A stretch of DNA of 64,000 bases. Source: Paenibacillus polysaccharolyticus. Lineage in GTDB: Bacteria; Bacillota; Bacilli; Paenibacillales; Paenibacillaceae. Positions 25,907 through 34,075 of the stretch are shown piece by piece; positions within the stretch are counted from its first letter, which is position 1, and the number at the start of each line of letters is the position of its first letter. Under the pieces are notes generated by a model. It was not told the DNA's origin and did no database searches. It was given only the letters and a program-made list of their open reading frames with translations. Location of the stretch: positions 124,001-188,000 of the forward strand of contig NZ_FMVM01000001.1 in the NCBI RefSeq assembly GCF_900102085.1, read 5' to 3'. Both the position numbers and the translations under genes were made by a program.

Positions 25907-26980
25907 ATGAATGAAAAAACGTTGGACATGTTTCGCACATTAACGGAGTTCCCTTCCGCCTCCGGCTTCGAACGTGAACTGCGCGGCTGGATGAAAGAGC
26001 AATTGTCCGCATATACCGATGAATTTGTACAAGATCGCCTGGGAAGTCTCTTTGGTGTTCTACGCGGAGATGAATCTGGCCCTAAAGTCATGGTGGCCGG
26101 ACATTTTGATGAAGTCGGCTTTATGACAACAGGTATAACGGAAACAGGTATGATCAAATTCCGTCCGCTCGGTGGATGGTGGAGTCAAGCTGTGCTTTCA
26201 CAGCGTCTTCAGATTATTACTCCTGAGCGCAGGATTACAGGCGTTGTGGGCTCTACACCTACCCACTTGCTGGATGAATCCCAGCGCAGCAAGCCGGTAG
26301 ACTTGAATTCAATGTATCTGGATATTGGCGCAGATGATCGTGCGGAGGCAGAATCGTGGGGGATTCATCCGGGAATGCAGATCGTACCGATCTGTGAATT
26401 CACACCGATGGCAAACCCTAAGAAAATAATGGCCAAAGCTTGGGATAACCGTTATGGTGTTGGTCTAGCGCTTGAACTGATGGAAGAACTACATAAAGAG
26501 AAGCTACCGAATATCCTCTATTCCGGTGCAACGGTTCAGGAAGAATTGGGACTTCGCGGAGCACGTACAGCTGCCAATCTCATTCAGCCGGACATTTTCT
26601 TTGCTCTGGACTGTAGTGCGGCGAACGACATGACGGGTGACAAACAGTCCTTTGGTCATATCGGTCAGGGCGCATTGCTCCGTATCTTCGACCCAGGAAT
26701 GTTCACGCATCGTGGAATGGTGGAGTATGTTAAGGACACTGCTGCTTCCAATAAGATTAAGACACAATACTTCATCTCGCCGGGCGGTACGGACGCGGGT
26801 CAGGTTCACTTGAGCGGTATTGGTGTACCTTCCACCGTAATTGGCATCTGCGGCCGATATATTCACACCTCTTCTTCCATTATTCATACGGATGATTACG
26901 ATGCGGCTAAAGAATTAATTGTGAAGCTCGTGAAAGGTCTCGATCGTTCAACGATGGAAACCATTATTAATAACGCTTGA
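25907..26980 (+). CDS. M42-family metallopeptidase (glutamyl/leucyl aminopeptidase type)
   Basis: 357 residues behind AGAGGAG. M42 enzymes are cytoplasmic, di-zinc aminopeptidases that form large dodecamers. The metal ligands and catalytic residues are visible: AGHFDEVGFM (His, then the catalytic Asp two residues later), DNRYGVGLALELMEEL, VQEELGLRGA with the catalytic Glu pair, FALDCSAA, and the last ligand in CGRYIHTSSSI. It is closest to the YsdC/FrvX group. It is a single gene followed by a terminator. Confidence 0.93.
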   Translation: MNEKTLDMFRTLTEFPSASGFERELRGWMKEQLSAYTDEFVQDRLGSLFGVLRGDESGPKVMVAGHFDEVGFMTTGITETGMIKFRPLGGWWSQAVLSQRLQIITPERRITGVVGSTPTHLLDESQRSKPVDLNSMYLDIGADDRAEAESWGIHPGMQIVPICEFTPMANPKKIMAKAWDNRYGVGLALELMEELHKEKLPNILYSGATVQEELGLRGARTAANLIQPDIFFALDCSAANDMTGDKQSFGHIGQGALLRIFDPGMFTHRGMVEYVKDTAASNKIKTQYFISPGGTDAGQVHLSGIGVPSTVIGICGRYIHTSSSIIHTDDYDAAKELIVKLVKGLDRSTMETIINNA

Positions 26981-27016
26981 TATAAATAAAACTCCAAGTT
27001 TCGGAGTACCATTTTC

Positions 27017-27060
27017 AGAGATACCCTATCGAATATTCTTCGAGGAGGTATCTCTTTTTC
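27017..27060 (+). terminator. Terminator of the M42 gene
   Basis: AGAGATACC (27017-27025) pairs with GGTATCTCT (27047-27055), with an inner TCGAA/TTCGA stem and a T tract. Confidence 0.9.
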
Positions 27061-27149
27061 TAATGTTCTCATATATAGATTAATGGTTCGAACATGTCGA
27101 GCATTATCTACATAAGATATTAAACATATCAACCAGCGGGGGACTTTGT

Positions 27150-27470
27150 ATGGCTATGGGCAGGAACGGAAAATCAAATAAAGGTTCCAAAAAAACAAAT
27201 GCCGCAAACACCCTTCTGAATGGCAATTTAAAAGGAAGAAATCTTGAGCTGATTGTTGCAGCTCTTCTGGTTAGCGGAAAATTGAGAGTGGATGCGGTGA
27301 CTTTATTTCGCGAGGCTACTCTTGTTGTGGAACTTGTTGGACAGTATAAAACATTGCAAAAAGTCACACCTTCTAATCAAGACAAACTGGTGCAGTTTCT
27401 GGATGAGATTGGCGGCGATATGACACTGAATGACGTCATACGAGCTTTCCAGCAAAGAATAAATTCCTAA
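27150..27470 (+). CDS. Hypothetical protein, basic N-terminus
   Basis: 106 residues, family not recognised. ATG 27150 follows GGGGGA. The first ~30 residues are basic and Gly/Asn/Lys-rich (MGRNGKSNKGSKKT). The rest is an amphipathic helical region (LIVAALLVSGKLRVDAVTLF, then VGQYKTLQKVTPSNQDKLVQF and MTLNDVIRAFQQRI). There is no membrane segment or signal peptide. It is 24 bp before another very small gene and may be cotranscribed with it. Confidence 0.55.
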   Translation: MAMGRNGKSNKGSKKTNAANTLLNGNLKGRNLELIVAALLVSGKLRVDAVTLFREATLVVELVGQYKTLQKVTPSNQDKLVQFLDEIGGDMTLNDVIRAFQQRINS

Positions 27471-27494
27471 CGCTAAAGAAATGAGGTTCAAGCG

Positions 27495-27614
27495 ATGTCT
27501 GACTTCGACGGAAACGGATTTGCTGAACTGTTAATTGTAGTCATCCTGGTCGTTTTATTTGTATTTGGTTCGTCTGATATTGACTCGTTGACGGATGCAC
27601 CTTCACAAGGGTAA
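27495..27614 (+). CDS. 39-residue membrane peptide
   Basis: ATG 27495 to TAA 27614, with GAGG about 8 bases upstream. MSDFDGNGFAE leads into one hydrophobic helix LLIVVILVVLFVFG, then a polar tail SSDIDSLTDAPSQG. The polar-helix-polar pattern recalls YjcZ-type sporulation peptides, though the tail is atypical. It lies directly downstream of the 106-residue gene and before a bidirectional terminator. Confidence 0.5.
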   Translation: MSDFDGNGFAELLIVVILVVLFVFGSSDIDSLTDAPSQG

Positions 27615-27668
27615 GGCTTTATTCTTGAATGATAAAAACCAGAAACATACACAGCAATCACATGATGA

Positions 27669-27705
27669 TAAACGCCAGTTCCAATGACTTGGACTGGCGT
27701 TTATT
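27669..27705. terminator. Bidirectional terminator between convergent genes
   Basis: AAACGCCAGT pairs with ACTGGCGTTT with an extended stem (TCC/GGA). T-rich on the plus side and A-rich on the other. Confidence 0.85.
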
Positions 27706-27729
27706 TGTAAACTAGAAACTGTACAACCA

Positions 27730-28437
27730 CTACAGGAATAAAGGCGAGAATGCAAACCATGCCAAAATCAGTGTCAGGATTACACAGACATTTTCTACAG
27801 CTGCTCCATGTTTGGTTCCCGTACTCATCAGATTTGCCCGAATACGCAGTTTTAATGGCGGCAATGGACGAATCCCCCGATTCGTCAAGGAATCGGCAAG
27901 CAGATGAAGAGCATAAGCGGAACCTCCAGCGACCCAAATTTCTGGGCCTTGCTGCTGCGTTGTACTGTACAGTAACCCCGTCCAAACAGCTGTTCCATAC
28001 AAGGTATGGGTTAAGCCCCTGTGTGTAAGTGTCGTGCACAACATAAGCAGGCTGCCTGCAATCAGATTCCACGGAGCAAAAGCATGACCATAAAAGACCA
28101 AACCCAGTCCAATGGCAAACATCAATACTTTACGCAGTGATCGCGAAGGCAGGAACGACACAAGTCCAATGAATACAGCAAGTAGCAGATTCCACGGTTT
28201 GGCCGGAACGTAAAAATACACAAACACAGCCGCAGGCAAAAGAATCGTCTGCAACAGTCGAATCAAACTGCTCGGCAATGCTTTCGATACCAGCAATGAA
28301 TTAGGCTCATCAATATCTGGCAACAACGAGCCTATTAGTGCAACGGTTACAGCCGGAGCAGTAACCTGCATTCCAAGGAGTTGCAACACTGAAAGTGAAA
28401 CGCCTGTACCGATAATCAGGTGGGATCTTCCCATCAT
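27730..28437 (-). CDS. DUF457/YdjM-family membrane metal-dependent hydrolase
   Basis: About 235 residues from ATG 28437 (AAAGGA upstream); upstream in-frame sequence is non-conserved. The family features are GSLLPDIDEPNSLL (Asp-x-Asp), THRGLTHTLYG (His pair) and ALHLLADSLTNRGI (His and Asp), which would form the metal site in the membrane. There are several hydrophobic helices between them. B. subtilis and E. coli relatives (YdjM) are of unknown physiological role. It is divergent from the nir operon. Confidence 0.85.
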   Translation of the reverse strand: MMGRSHLIIGTGVSLSVLQLLGMQVTAPAVTVALIGSLLPDIDEPNSLLVSKALPSSLIRLLQTILLPAAVFVYFYVPAKPWNLLLAVFIGLVSFLPSRSLRKVLMFAIGLGLVFYGHAFAPWNLIAGSLLMLCTTLTHRGLTHTLYGTAVWTGLLYSTTQQQGPEIWVAGGSAYALHLLADSLTNRGIRPLPPLKLRIRANLMSTGTKHGAAVENVCVILTLILAWFAFSPLFL

Positions 28438-28604
28438 GATGCAAAAACGTCCTTTCGAGAAAATAGGGAACGTAACCGACCCCACTATGATCATACCTCG
28501 AACCAAAAATAAGAACAATAGTTCGTATTTCTCATTTCTAAAAAATATTTTTGTTTTCGTGACGGTCATCACACTTATTTTAATATGAATGATCTATCGT
28601 AATT

Positions 28605-28620
28605 AGTGAAATAAATCACA
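28605..28620 (+). promoter_or_regulatory. Fnr/Crp-type operator of the nir operon
   Basis: AGTGA-AATAAA-TCACA is a near-consensus TGTGA-N6-TCACA palindrome. Its centre (28612.5) is about 41.5 bp before the start point predicted from the -10 box at 28642. That is exactly the position of a class II Fnr/Crp activation site, so anaerobic activation is expected. Confidence 0.75.
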
Positions 28621-28641
28621 TTATGATTTAGTTAGTCGATG

Positions 28642-28647
28642 TATAAT
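28642..28647 (+). promoter_or_regulatory. -10 box of the nir promoter
   Basis: TATAAT. No good -35 hexamer is found 17 bases upstream, consistent with dependence on the activator site at 28605. Confidence 0.7.
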
Positions 28648-28710
28648 TTAAATATAAGCCATTAAAAATGTTGGTAAATGTACAGGTTTATCCAAGGGAG
28701 GGCTACACAC

Positions 28711-31140
28711 ATGAACGGAAATAAAGAAAAATTAGTCGTCATCGGTAATGGTATGGCCGGAATCAGCACGGTGGAACAAATTCTAAAATTAACTTCACGC
28801 TTTGATATTACGGTTTTTGGTACAGAACCTTATCCTAACTACAATCGTATTATGTTGTCCTACGTACTTGAAGGTAGTAAAACGCTGGATGACATTGTCC
28901 TTAATGATCTCCACTGGTACGAGGACTACGGCATTACGCTTCACACAGGAACCACGGTTGCCCGCATTGATGCCGAGACTCGTGAAGTAGTAACCGAAGA
29001 TGGGCACCGTGCTCCGTATGACAAAATTATCATTGCAACAGGGTCAAATTCTTTCATCCTCCCTGTACCCGGACATGACAAGCAGGGTGTCGTTGGTTTC
29101 CGCGATATCGCCGATTGCAATATCATGCTGGAAGCTGCAAAAGCATACAAAAAAGCAGCTGTCATCGGGGGCGGACTGCTAGGCCTGGAAGCTGCCAAAG
29201 GACTTGTGCAACTCGGTATGGACGTTACTGTTGTGCATCTTATGGATGATCTGATGGAACGCCAGCTCGATCCTCAGGCTTCTGCCATGTTGAAAGCTGA
29301 ACTGGAACGTCAGGGAATCAAGTTCAAAATGGGCGCTCAAACTTCCGAACTACTGGGTGGTGAACGGGTTGAAGGTATACGTTTTGCCGACGAATCTGTG
29401 CTAAATGTTGATTTTGTGGTCATGGCGGTTGGTATTAAACCGAATATAGCGGTAGCTCGGGAGAGTGGGATCGAAGTCAACCGAGGTATCATCGTGGATG
29501 ACTACATGCAAACTTCACTGAAAGACGTTTACTCTGTCGGAGAATGTAATGAACATCGCGGTGTGTGTTACGGACTTGTGGCGCCACTGTTTGAACAAGG
29601 AATGATTCTTGCGAAACATATTTGCGGAGTCGAAACCGCTCCGTATGAAGGCTCGGTTGTATCCACCAAATTGAAAATTTCGGGTGTAGACGTCTTCTCT
29701 ACTGGCGAATTCATTGATAGCCCGGAACATAACGTAATTTCGCAAAAAGACGACTGGAAACGAACGTACAAAAAAATCCTGCTTCGTGACAACAAAATGG
29801 TGGGTGCTGTACTCTTTGGTGACATTACAGATTCCGCTGAACTGCAGAAACTGATCAAAAATCAGACTGAAATGACAGATGAATTGTACAGTTCCCTTAT
29901 GGGTACAGGTTGCGGCGGTCATAAAAAAACGACGTCTGTTGAAACGATGCCGGTGGATGAAATCGTATGTGGATGTAACGGCGTAACCAAAGGCGCCATC
30001 GTGGATGTCATTACTAACCAGGGTCTAACTACAGTTGACGAGATTAAAGCCTGCACAGGTGCAACCCGCTCTTGCGGAGGATGCAAACCAGTGGTTGAAC
30101 AGATTTTACAATACGTGCTTGGAGATAATTTCACTGCTGGTGGCAAACAGGGAATCTGCAGCTGTACAACTCTCGGACGGGATGAGATTGTAGCTGAAAT
30201 CCGGGAAAAAGGCTTGCAAACGAGCAAGGAAGTCATGAATGTACTTGGTTGGAGCCAGCCTGAGGGCTGCTCGAAATGTCGTCCGGCCATCAACTACTAT
30301 CTGGGCATGATCTATCCGGACACACACGAAGATGAAAAAGAATCCCGGTTTGTTAACGAACGTATGAACGCCAACATTCAAAAAGACGGAACATACACCG
30401 TTGTACCTCGGATGTACGGCGGGGTAACGACACCAGCCGATCTGAAAAAGATCGCTGACGTTTCGGTTAAATATGATATCAAAGCGGTTAAAGTGACAGG
30501 CGGTCAGCGTCTTGATCTCATCGGCGTCAAAAAAGAAGATTTGACTAAAGTGTGGGCTGAGCTGGATATGCCTTCGGGTTACGCTTACGCGAAATCGCTT
30601 CGTACGGTTAAAACATGTGTTGGCTCCCAATTCTGCCGCTTCGGTACACAGGATTCGATGGCCATGGGTGCGAGAATCGAACGTAAATTTGAACGTCTCG
30701 ATCTGCCAGCCAAATTCAAATATGCCGTGAACGGCTGTCCTCGGAACTGTGCAGAAGCATGTACGAAGGATATCGGGATCGTCGGCAATGACGGCGGCTG
30801 GGAAATCTTCATCGGTGGTAACGGCGGAATCAAAGCAAGGCTCGCTGACTCGCTGTGCAAAGTCAAAACCGATGATGAACTGATCGAATTGTGCGGAGCT
30901 ATCATGCAGTACTACCGCGAGACAGGTAACTATTTGGAGCGTACTTCCGAATGGGTAGAACGTATGGGTCTGGAGCACATCCGCTCGGTTGTTGTGGATA
31001 ACGTTGAGGAACGTAAAGCGTTGATGGAACGGATCGAGTTTGCCCTTGCACAGGTGGAAGAACCATGGCAAAAAGCGATTCGTGATGAAGAAGGCCAAAG
31101 CAAAATGTTCCATAGCATTGAAGTTACGGCTCGCCCGTAA
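28711..31140 (+). CDS. nirB: Assimilatory or detoxifying nitrite reductase [NAD(P)H], large subunit NirB
   Basis: 809 residues from ATG 28711 behind AGGGAGGG. It reduces nitrite to ammonium with NAD(P)H in the cytoplasm. Domains: FAD/NAD(P)-binding (VVIGNGMAGISTVE; AVIGGGLLGLEAAKGL) to ~390. Next come two BFD-like [2Fe-2S] modules with CGCNGVTKGAI and SCGGCKPVVEQIL, then CSCTTLGRDE and EGCSKCRPAINYYL. The siroheme/[4Fe-4S] nitrite reductase region follows, with TCVGSQFCRFGTQDS and NGCPRNCAEACTKDIG supplying four Cys. It is the first gene of nirBDC. Confidence 0.96.
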   Translation: MNGNKEKLVVIGNGMAGISTVEQILKLTSRFDITVFGTEPYPNYNRIMLSYVLEGSKTLDDIVLNDLHWYEDYGITLHTGTTVARIDAETREVVTEDGHRAPYDKIIIATGSNSFILPVPGHDKQGVVGFRDIADCNIMLEAAKAYKKAAVIGGGLLGLEAAKGLVQLGMDVTVVHLMDDLMERQLDPQASAMLKAELERQGIKFKMGAQTSELLGGERVEGIRFADESVLNVDFVVMAVGIKPNIAVARESGIEVNRGIIVDDYMQTSLKDVYSVGECNEHRGVCYGLVAPLFEQGMILAKHICGVETAPYEGSVVSTKLKISGVDVFSTGEFIDSPEHNVISQKDDWKRTYKKILLRDNKMVGAVLFGDITDSAELQKLIKNQTEMTDELYSSLMGTGCGGHKKTTSVETMPVDEIVCGCNGVTKGAIVDVITNQGLTTVDEIKACTGATRSCGGCKPVVEQILQYVLGDNFTAGGKQGICSCTTLGRDEIVAEIREKGLQTSKEVMNVLGWSQPEGCSKCRPAINYYLGMIYPDTHEDEKESRFVNERMNANIQKDGTYTVVPRMYGGVTTPADLKKIADVSVKYDIKAVKVTGGQRLDLIGVKKEDLTKVWAELDMPSGYAYAKSLRTVKTCVGSQFCRFGTQDSMAMGARIERKFERLDLPAKFKYAVNGCPRNCAEACTKDIGIVGNDGGWEIFIGGNGGIKARLADSLCKVKTDDELIELCGAIMQYYRETGNYLERTSEWVERMGLEHIRSVVVDNVEERKALMERIEFALAQVEEPWQKAIRDEEGQSKMFHSIEVTARP

Positions 31141-31203
31141 ACCAAAGTAGATTATATGAGATTCAAGTAGAGAAACAAATTGATACAAAAGGAGTGGTTT
31201 ACG

Positions 31204-31530
31204 ATGACAACCAAACAAACAGGCACGTATTTCCCGGCTGGAGCTATAGATGAATTCCTGCCACGCATTGGCAGAGTTGTCGAGATCGAAGATCTTCAGA
31301 TTGCGGTATTCCGTGCTTCGGATGGCACCATCTTTGCTGCTGACAACCATAACCCCCACCCTAAGGGTGGGCCGCTGGCGGAAGGCATTGTCTCTGGACA
31401 CTATCTCTATGATCCGCTGTACGACTGGAAAATTGATTTGACAACAGGTCAGGTGCAAGCACCAGACAACGGTCAAGTGCAGATGTATCCGGTCAGGGTA
31501 GAGAATGACCAGGTCTGGATAGCTGTATAA
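31204..31530 (+). CDS. nirD: Nitrite reductase small subunit NirD
   Basis: 108 residues from ATG 31204, behind AAAGGAG. It has a Rieske-like fold in which the usual Cys-His cluster ligands are replaced, as in this family (NHNPHPKGGPLAEG and YLYDPLYDWKIDL in place of CxH and CxxH). It partners NirB. The gap of 63 bp after nirB has no obvious terminator. Confidence 0.93.
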   Translation: MTTKQTGTYFPAGAIDEFLPRIGRVVEIEDLQIAVFRASDGTIFAADNHNPHPKGGPLAEGIVSGHYLYDPLYDWKIDLTTGQVQAPDNGQVQMYPVRVENDQVWIAV

Positions 31531-31590
31531 CCTCTGCTCTACCGTAACAAAGGGGATTGCGATTGATGTTGACTAATGGGGGAAACCGTG

Positions 31591-32373
31591 ATGTATACAC
31601 CAAGTGTTGAAGGAATTATTGAAGCTGCCGTCAAAAAGAGAGACCAGATGAATGCAAGCTTGCCACGTTACATGGTCGCTGCCTTAATGGCAGGCGCATA
31701 TGTGGGGCTCGGCATTATCCTGATTTTTAGTATCGGGGCTCCGCTGCTTGCCGCACACTCACCACTGCAAACGATGCTGATGGGCATGTCCTTCGGACTC
31801 GCCCTGACTCTGGTAATCTTTGCCGGGTCAGAACTGTTCACAGGGAACAACATGTTTTTTACGATGAGCACACTCGCCGGACGAACCACAGTGAATGATA
31901 CGCTAAAAAACTGGGGACTTGTTTTTCTCGGCAACTTGATCGGTGCCGTCCTGCTCAGCCTGCTGATTGTAGGGAGCGGTCTGTTCAAAGCAGCCACCCC
32001 GGAGCATCTTCTGTTCGTTGTTTCTGCCAAAAAAATGAGTGCTCCAGTAACTGAGCTTTTCTTCCGCGGCATTCTCTGTAATTGGCTCGTATGTCTGGCC
32101 ATCTGGATGTCTGCCCGCTCCAAAGAAGATATCGCCAAACTGGTTCTCATCTGGTGGTGTCTGTATGCCTTTATCGCAAGCGGTTATGAGCACAGTGTAG
32201 CCAACATGACCCTCCTGTCCCTGGCGTGGCTGTTGCCTAACCACCCGGATACGATCTCGCTGGCTGGTTGGTTCCACAATATGATTCCGGTCACACTTGG
32301 TAACATCATCGGTGGCGCCCTGTTTGTTGGTATGGCTTACTGGTACACTTCACCGGTACGCAAAAAAGGATAA
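31591..32373 (+). CDS. nirC: Formate/nitrite transporter family channel NirC
   Basis: 260 residues from ATG 31591 (GGGGGAAACCGTG upstream). An ATG at 31576 would overlap less well with a ribosome site. Six membrane helices of the FNT fold and the motifs GAYVGLGIILIFSIGAPLLA, LFTGNNMFFTMS, GILCNWLVCLAIWMSAR and NIIGGALFVGMAYW are visible. It moves nitrite across the cytoplasmic membrane and is the third gene of nirBDC. Confidence 0.92.
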   Translation: MYTPSVEGIIEAAVKKRDQMNASLPRYMVAALMAGAYVGLGIILIFSIGAPLLAAHSPLQTMLMGMSFGLALTLVIFAGSELFTGNNMFFTMSTLAGRTTVNDTLKNWGLVFLGNLIGAVLLSLLIVGSGLFKAATPEHLLFVVSAKKMSAPVTELFFRGILCNWLVCLAIWMSARSKEDIAKLVLIWWCLYAFIASGYEHSVANMTLLSLAWLLPNHPDTISLAGWFHNMIPVTLGNIIGGALFVGMAYWYTSPVRKKG

Positions 32374-32457
32374 TACACTTCGCGCAGACTATGTTCCTGA
32401 TACTACTACTATCAATAGTTTCATGAATACAAGATATTCTTACTTTCACATTTACTC

Positions 32458-32507
32458 AAAGCCATGTGAGATACTGAATCTGATTCAGCATCCCCCATGG
32501 CTTTTTG
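32458..32507 (+). terminator. Terminator of nirBDC
   Basis: AAAGCCATG pairs with CATGGCTTT through an inner CTGAATC/GATTCAG stem, followed by a T tract. Confidence 0.9.
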
Positions 32508-32619
32508 ATCTTCCTTTTATAAATTTACATAGCGTGTATAGATCGTTAATCTTCGGTTAACATAACCACAGTATAGTCGGTGTATCGAACACCCAAACTA
32601 GCAAAGGATGATCACATTT

Positions 32620-33249
32620 ATGGGAATCCATACGTACTTCCGATCACTGAACGATCTTGAACGTATCATTCGTACCCCTGGCAAATTCAAATTCGAAGAA
32701 CATTGTGTATCCGCTCACTCCTGGAAAGTCGTACAATACGCCAAAACACTCGCCGATATCGAAGAACAGCAAGGTGTAAGTATCGATTGGAAGAAGCTAT
32801 ACGAGATCACCAGTAGCCATGATTATGGCGAAATTTTCATTGGTGATATCAAAACACCGGTCAAACACTACTCGCTGGAGCTTCGTTCCATGTTGCAACA
32901 GGTGGAAGAAGGCATGGTATCCCATTTTATTAATGAGAATATCCCACCTGAGTTTCAAGATATTTTCCGCAGACAACTGCGCGAAGGTAAAGACAACTCC
33001 GTTGAAGGGCTTATCCTTGAAGTAGCTGATAAAATGGATCAAGTGTATGAAGCATTTGCGGAGCTACAACGCGGCAATACGGAAAAAGAATTCATTGTCA
33101 TGTACCGCTACGCATTGATCAAGATCAAAAATATTGACCTCCACTGTGTTCGTTATTTCCTCAATCACATTCTGCCTGACATCATTGAAGAAGGTAACCG
33201 TTCCCCGTTTGATATCCGCAAAATTACGGAAGAAGCATTATCCCAATAA
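32620..33249 (+). CDS. HD-domain 5'-nucleotidase (YfbR-like)
   Basis: 209 residues from ATG 32620. An ATG at 32608 sits too close to AAAGG to be the start. The HD metal site is built from CVSAHSWKVVQYA (His), SSHDYGEIFIGDI (His-Asp) and EVADKMDQVYEAF (Asp). The family dephosphorylates deoxynucleoside 5'-monophosphates. The name YfbR-like rests on pattern; other HD hydrolases of this size exist. It runs convergently into the response regulator gene and ends directly against it. Confidence 0.75.
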   Translation: MGIHTYFRSLNDLERIIRTPGKFKFEEHCVSAHSWKVVQYAKTLADIEEQQGVSIDWKKLYEITSSHDYGEIFIGDIKTPVKHYSLELRSMLQQVEEGMVSHFINENIPPEFQDIFRRQLREGKDNSVEGLILEVADKMDQVYEAFAELQRGNTEKEFIVMYRYALIKIKNIDLHCVRYFLNHILPDIIEEGNRSPFDIRKITEEALSQ

Positions 33250-34065
33250 TCAGCTCAGCCCATCGAGATTGTCTTGATCCATGGACAGAGCTTTTTTTTG
33301 TTCCTGCCACTGTTGCCGATACTCGCTCGGATACAAGCCCGTTTTGTTTTTGAAAATCCTGCTAAAATAATGTGAATCCGCGTACCCTACTGCTCCGCCA
33401 ATGGTCTTGATATCCATATGCTCATACGCTGCAAGAAGACGTTTTGCCTCGTTTAGTCTCAGACCCGTCAGGTATTTCAATGGTGTCTCCCCTGTTACCT
33501 TTTTAAAACATTTCCCCAGATAGTCTACGCTGAAATGCATCTGTGCTGCCATATCCTGCAATGTAATCTCATGCATGTAGTTTTGTTTGAGATAGAGCTT
33601 GACCGACGCTGCAATATCTTCCGTTTTCACCTGATCCTCCAGCACGACACTTACATGTGACAGTGAATCCACAGCGCTTCCCAGCTTCAGCTCCATCGCA
33701 TCCAGCAGCGCACGAAGCTGTTCTTCCGACAACGGTTTAAGTAAATAATCTTCGACTTTATAATGGATCGCCTGCCGAGCATATTCGAACTCATGATACC
33801 CGCTAAGGATAACAATTTTAACATGCGGGTAAGCAAAATAAAGATATTTCGCTAGTTCAAGCCCGTTCATCACGGGCATCTGAATGTCGGTAATGACCAG
33901 ATCAGGTACACTCTGTTCGATAAGTTGCAACGCCTCCTGACCATTTCTCGCCTCCCCGATAACTTCAAACCGTGTATTCAGCTCTTTGAACTTTCGTGAC
34001 ACATTACGACGAATTAAAGCCTCATCCTCTACAATTATGGTTCTGTATTTCATCGTCATATTCAT
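33250..34065 (-). CDS. YesN-type response regulator with AraC DNA-binding domain
   Basis: 271 residues. The receiver domain (~5-120) has the acidic pair VEDEALI, the phosphorylatable Asp in LVITDIQMPVMNG, and the Lys in YLLKPLSEE. A linker is followed by two helix-turn-helix motifs of AraC type near the C-terminus: DMAAQMHFSVDYLGKCFKK and IGGAVGYADSHYFSRIFKN with YPSEYRQQ. It is 10 bp after the histidine kinase and in the same operon. It is likely to control the adjacent sugar ABC transporter genes. Confidence 0.95.
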   Translation of the reverse strand: MNMTMKYRTIIVEDEALIRRNVSRKFKELNTRFEVIGEARNGQEALQLIEQSVPDLVITDIQMPVMNGLELAKYLYFAYPHVKIVILSGYHEFEYARQAIHYKVEDYLLKPLSEEQLRALLDAMELKLGSAVDSLSHVSVVLEDQVKTEDIAASVKLYLKQNYMHEITLQDMAAQMHFSVDYLGKCFKKVTGETPLKYLTGLRLNEAKRLLAAYEHMDIKTIGGAVGYADSHYFSRIFKNKTGLYPSEYRQQWQEQKKALSMDQDNLDGLS

Positions 34066-34075
34066 ACGTTCGACC

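Noticed and set aside
30106-31476. 456-codon minus-strand frame opposite nirB and nirD
   Set aside because: The nirB and nirD products are unambiguous on the plus strand; this frame has no recognisable motif.
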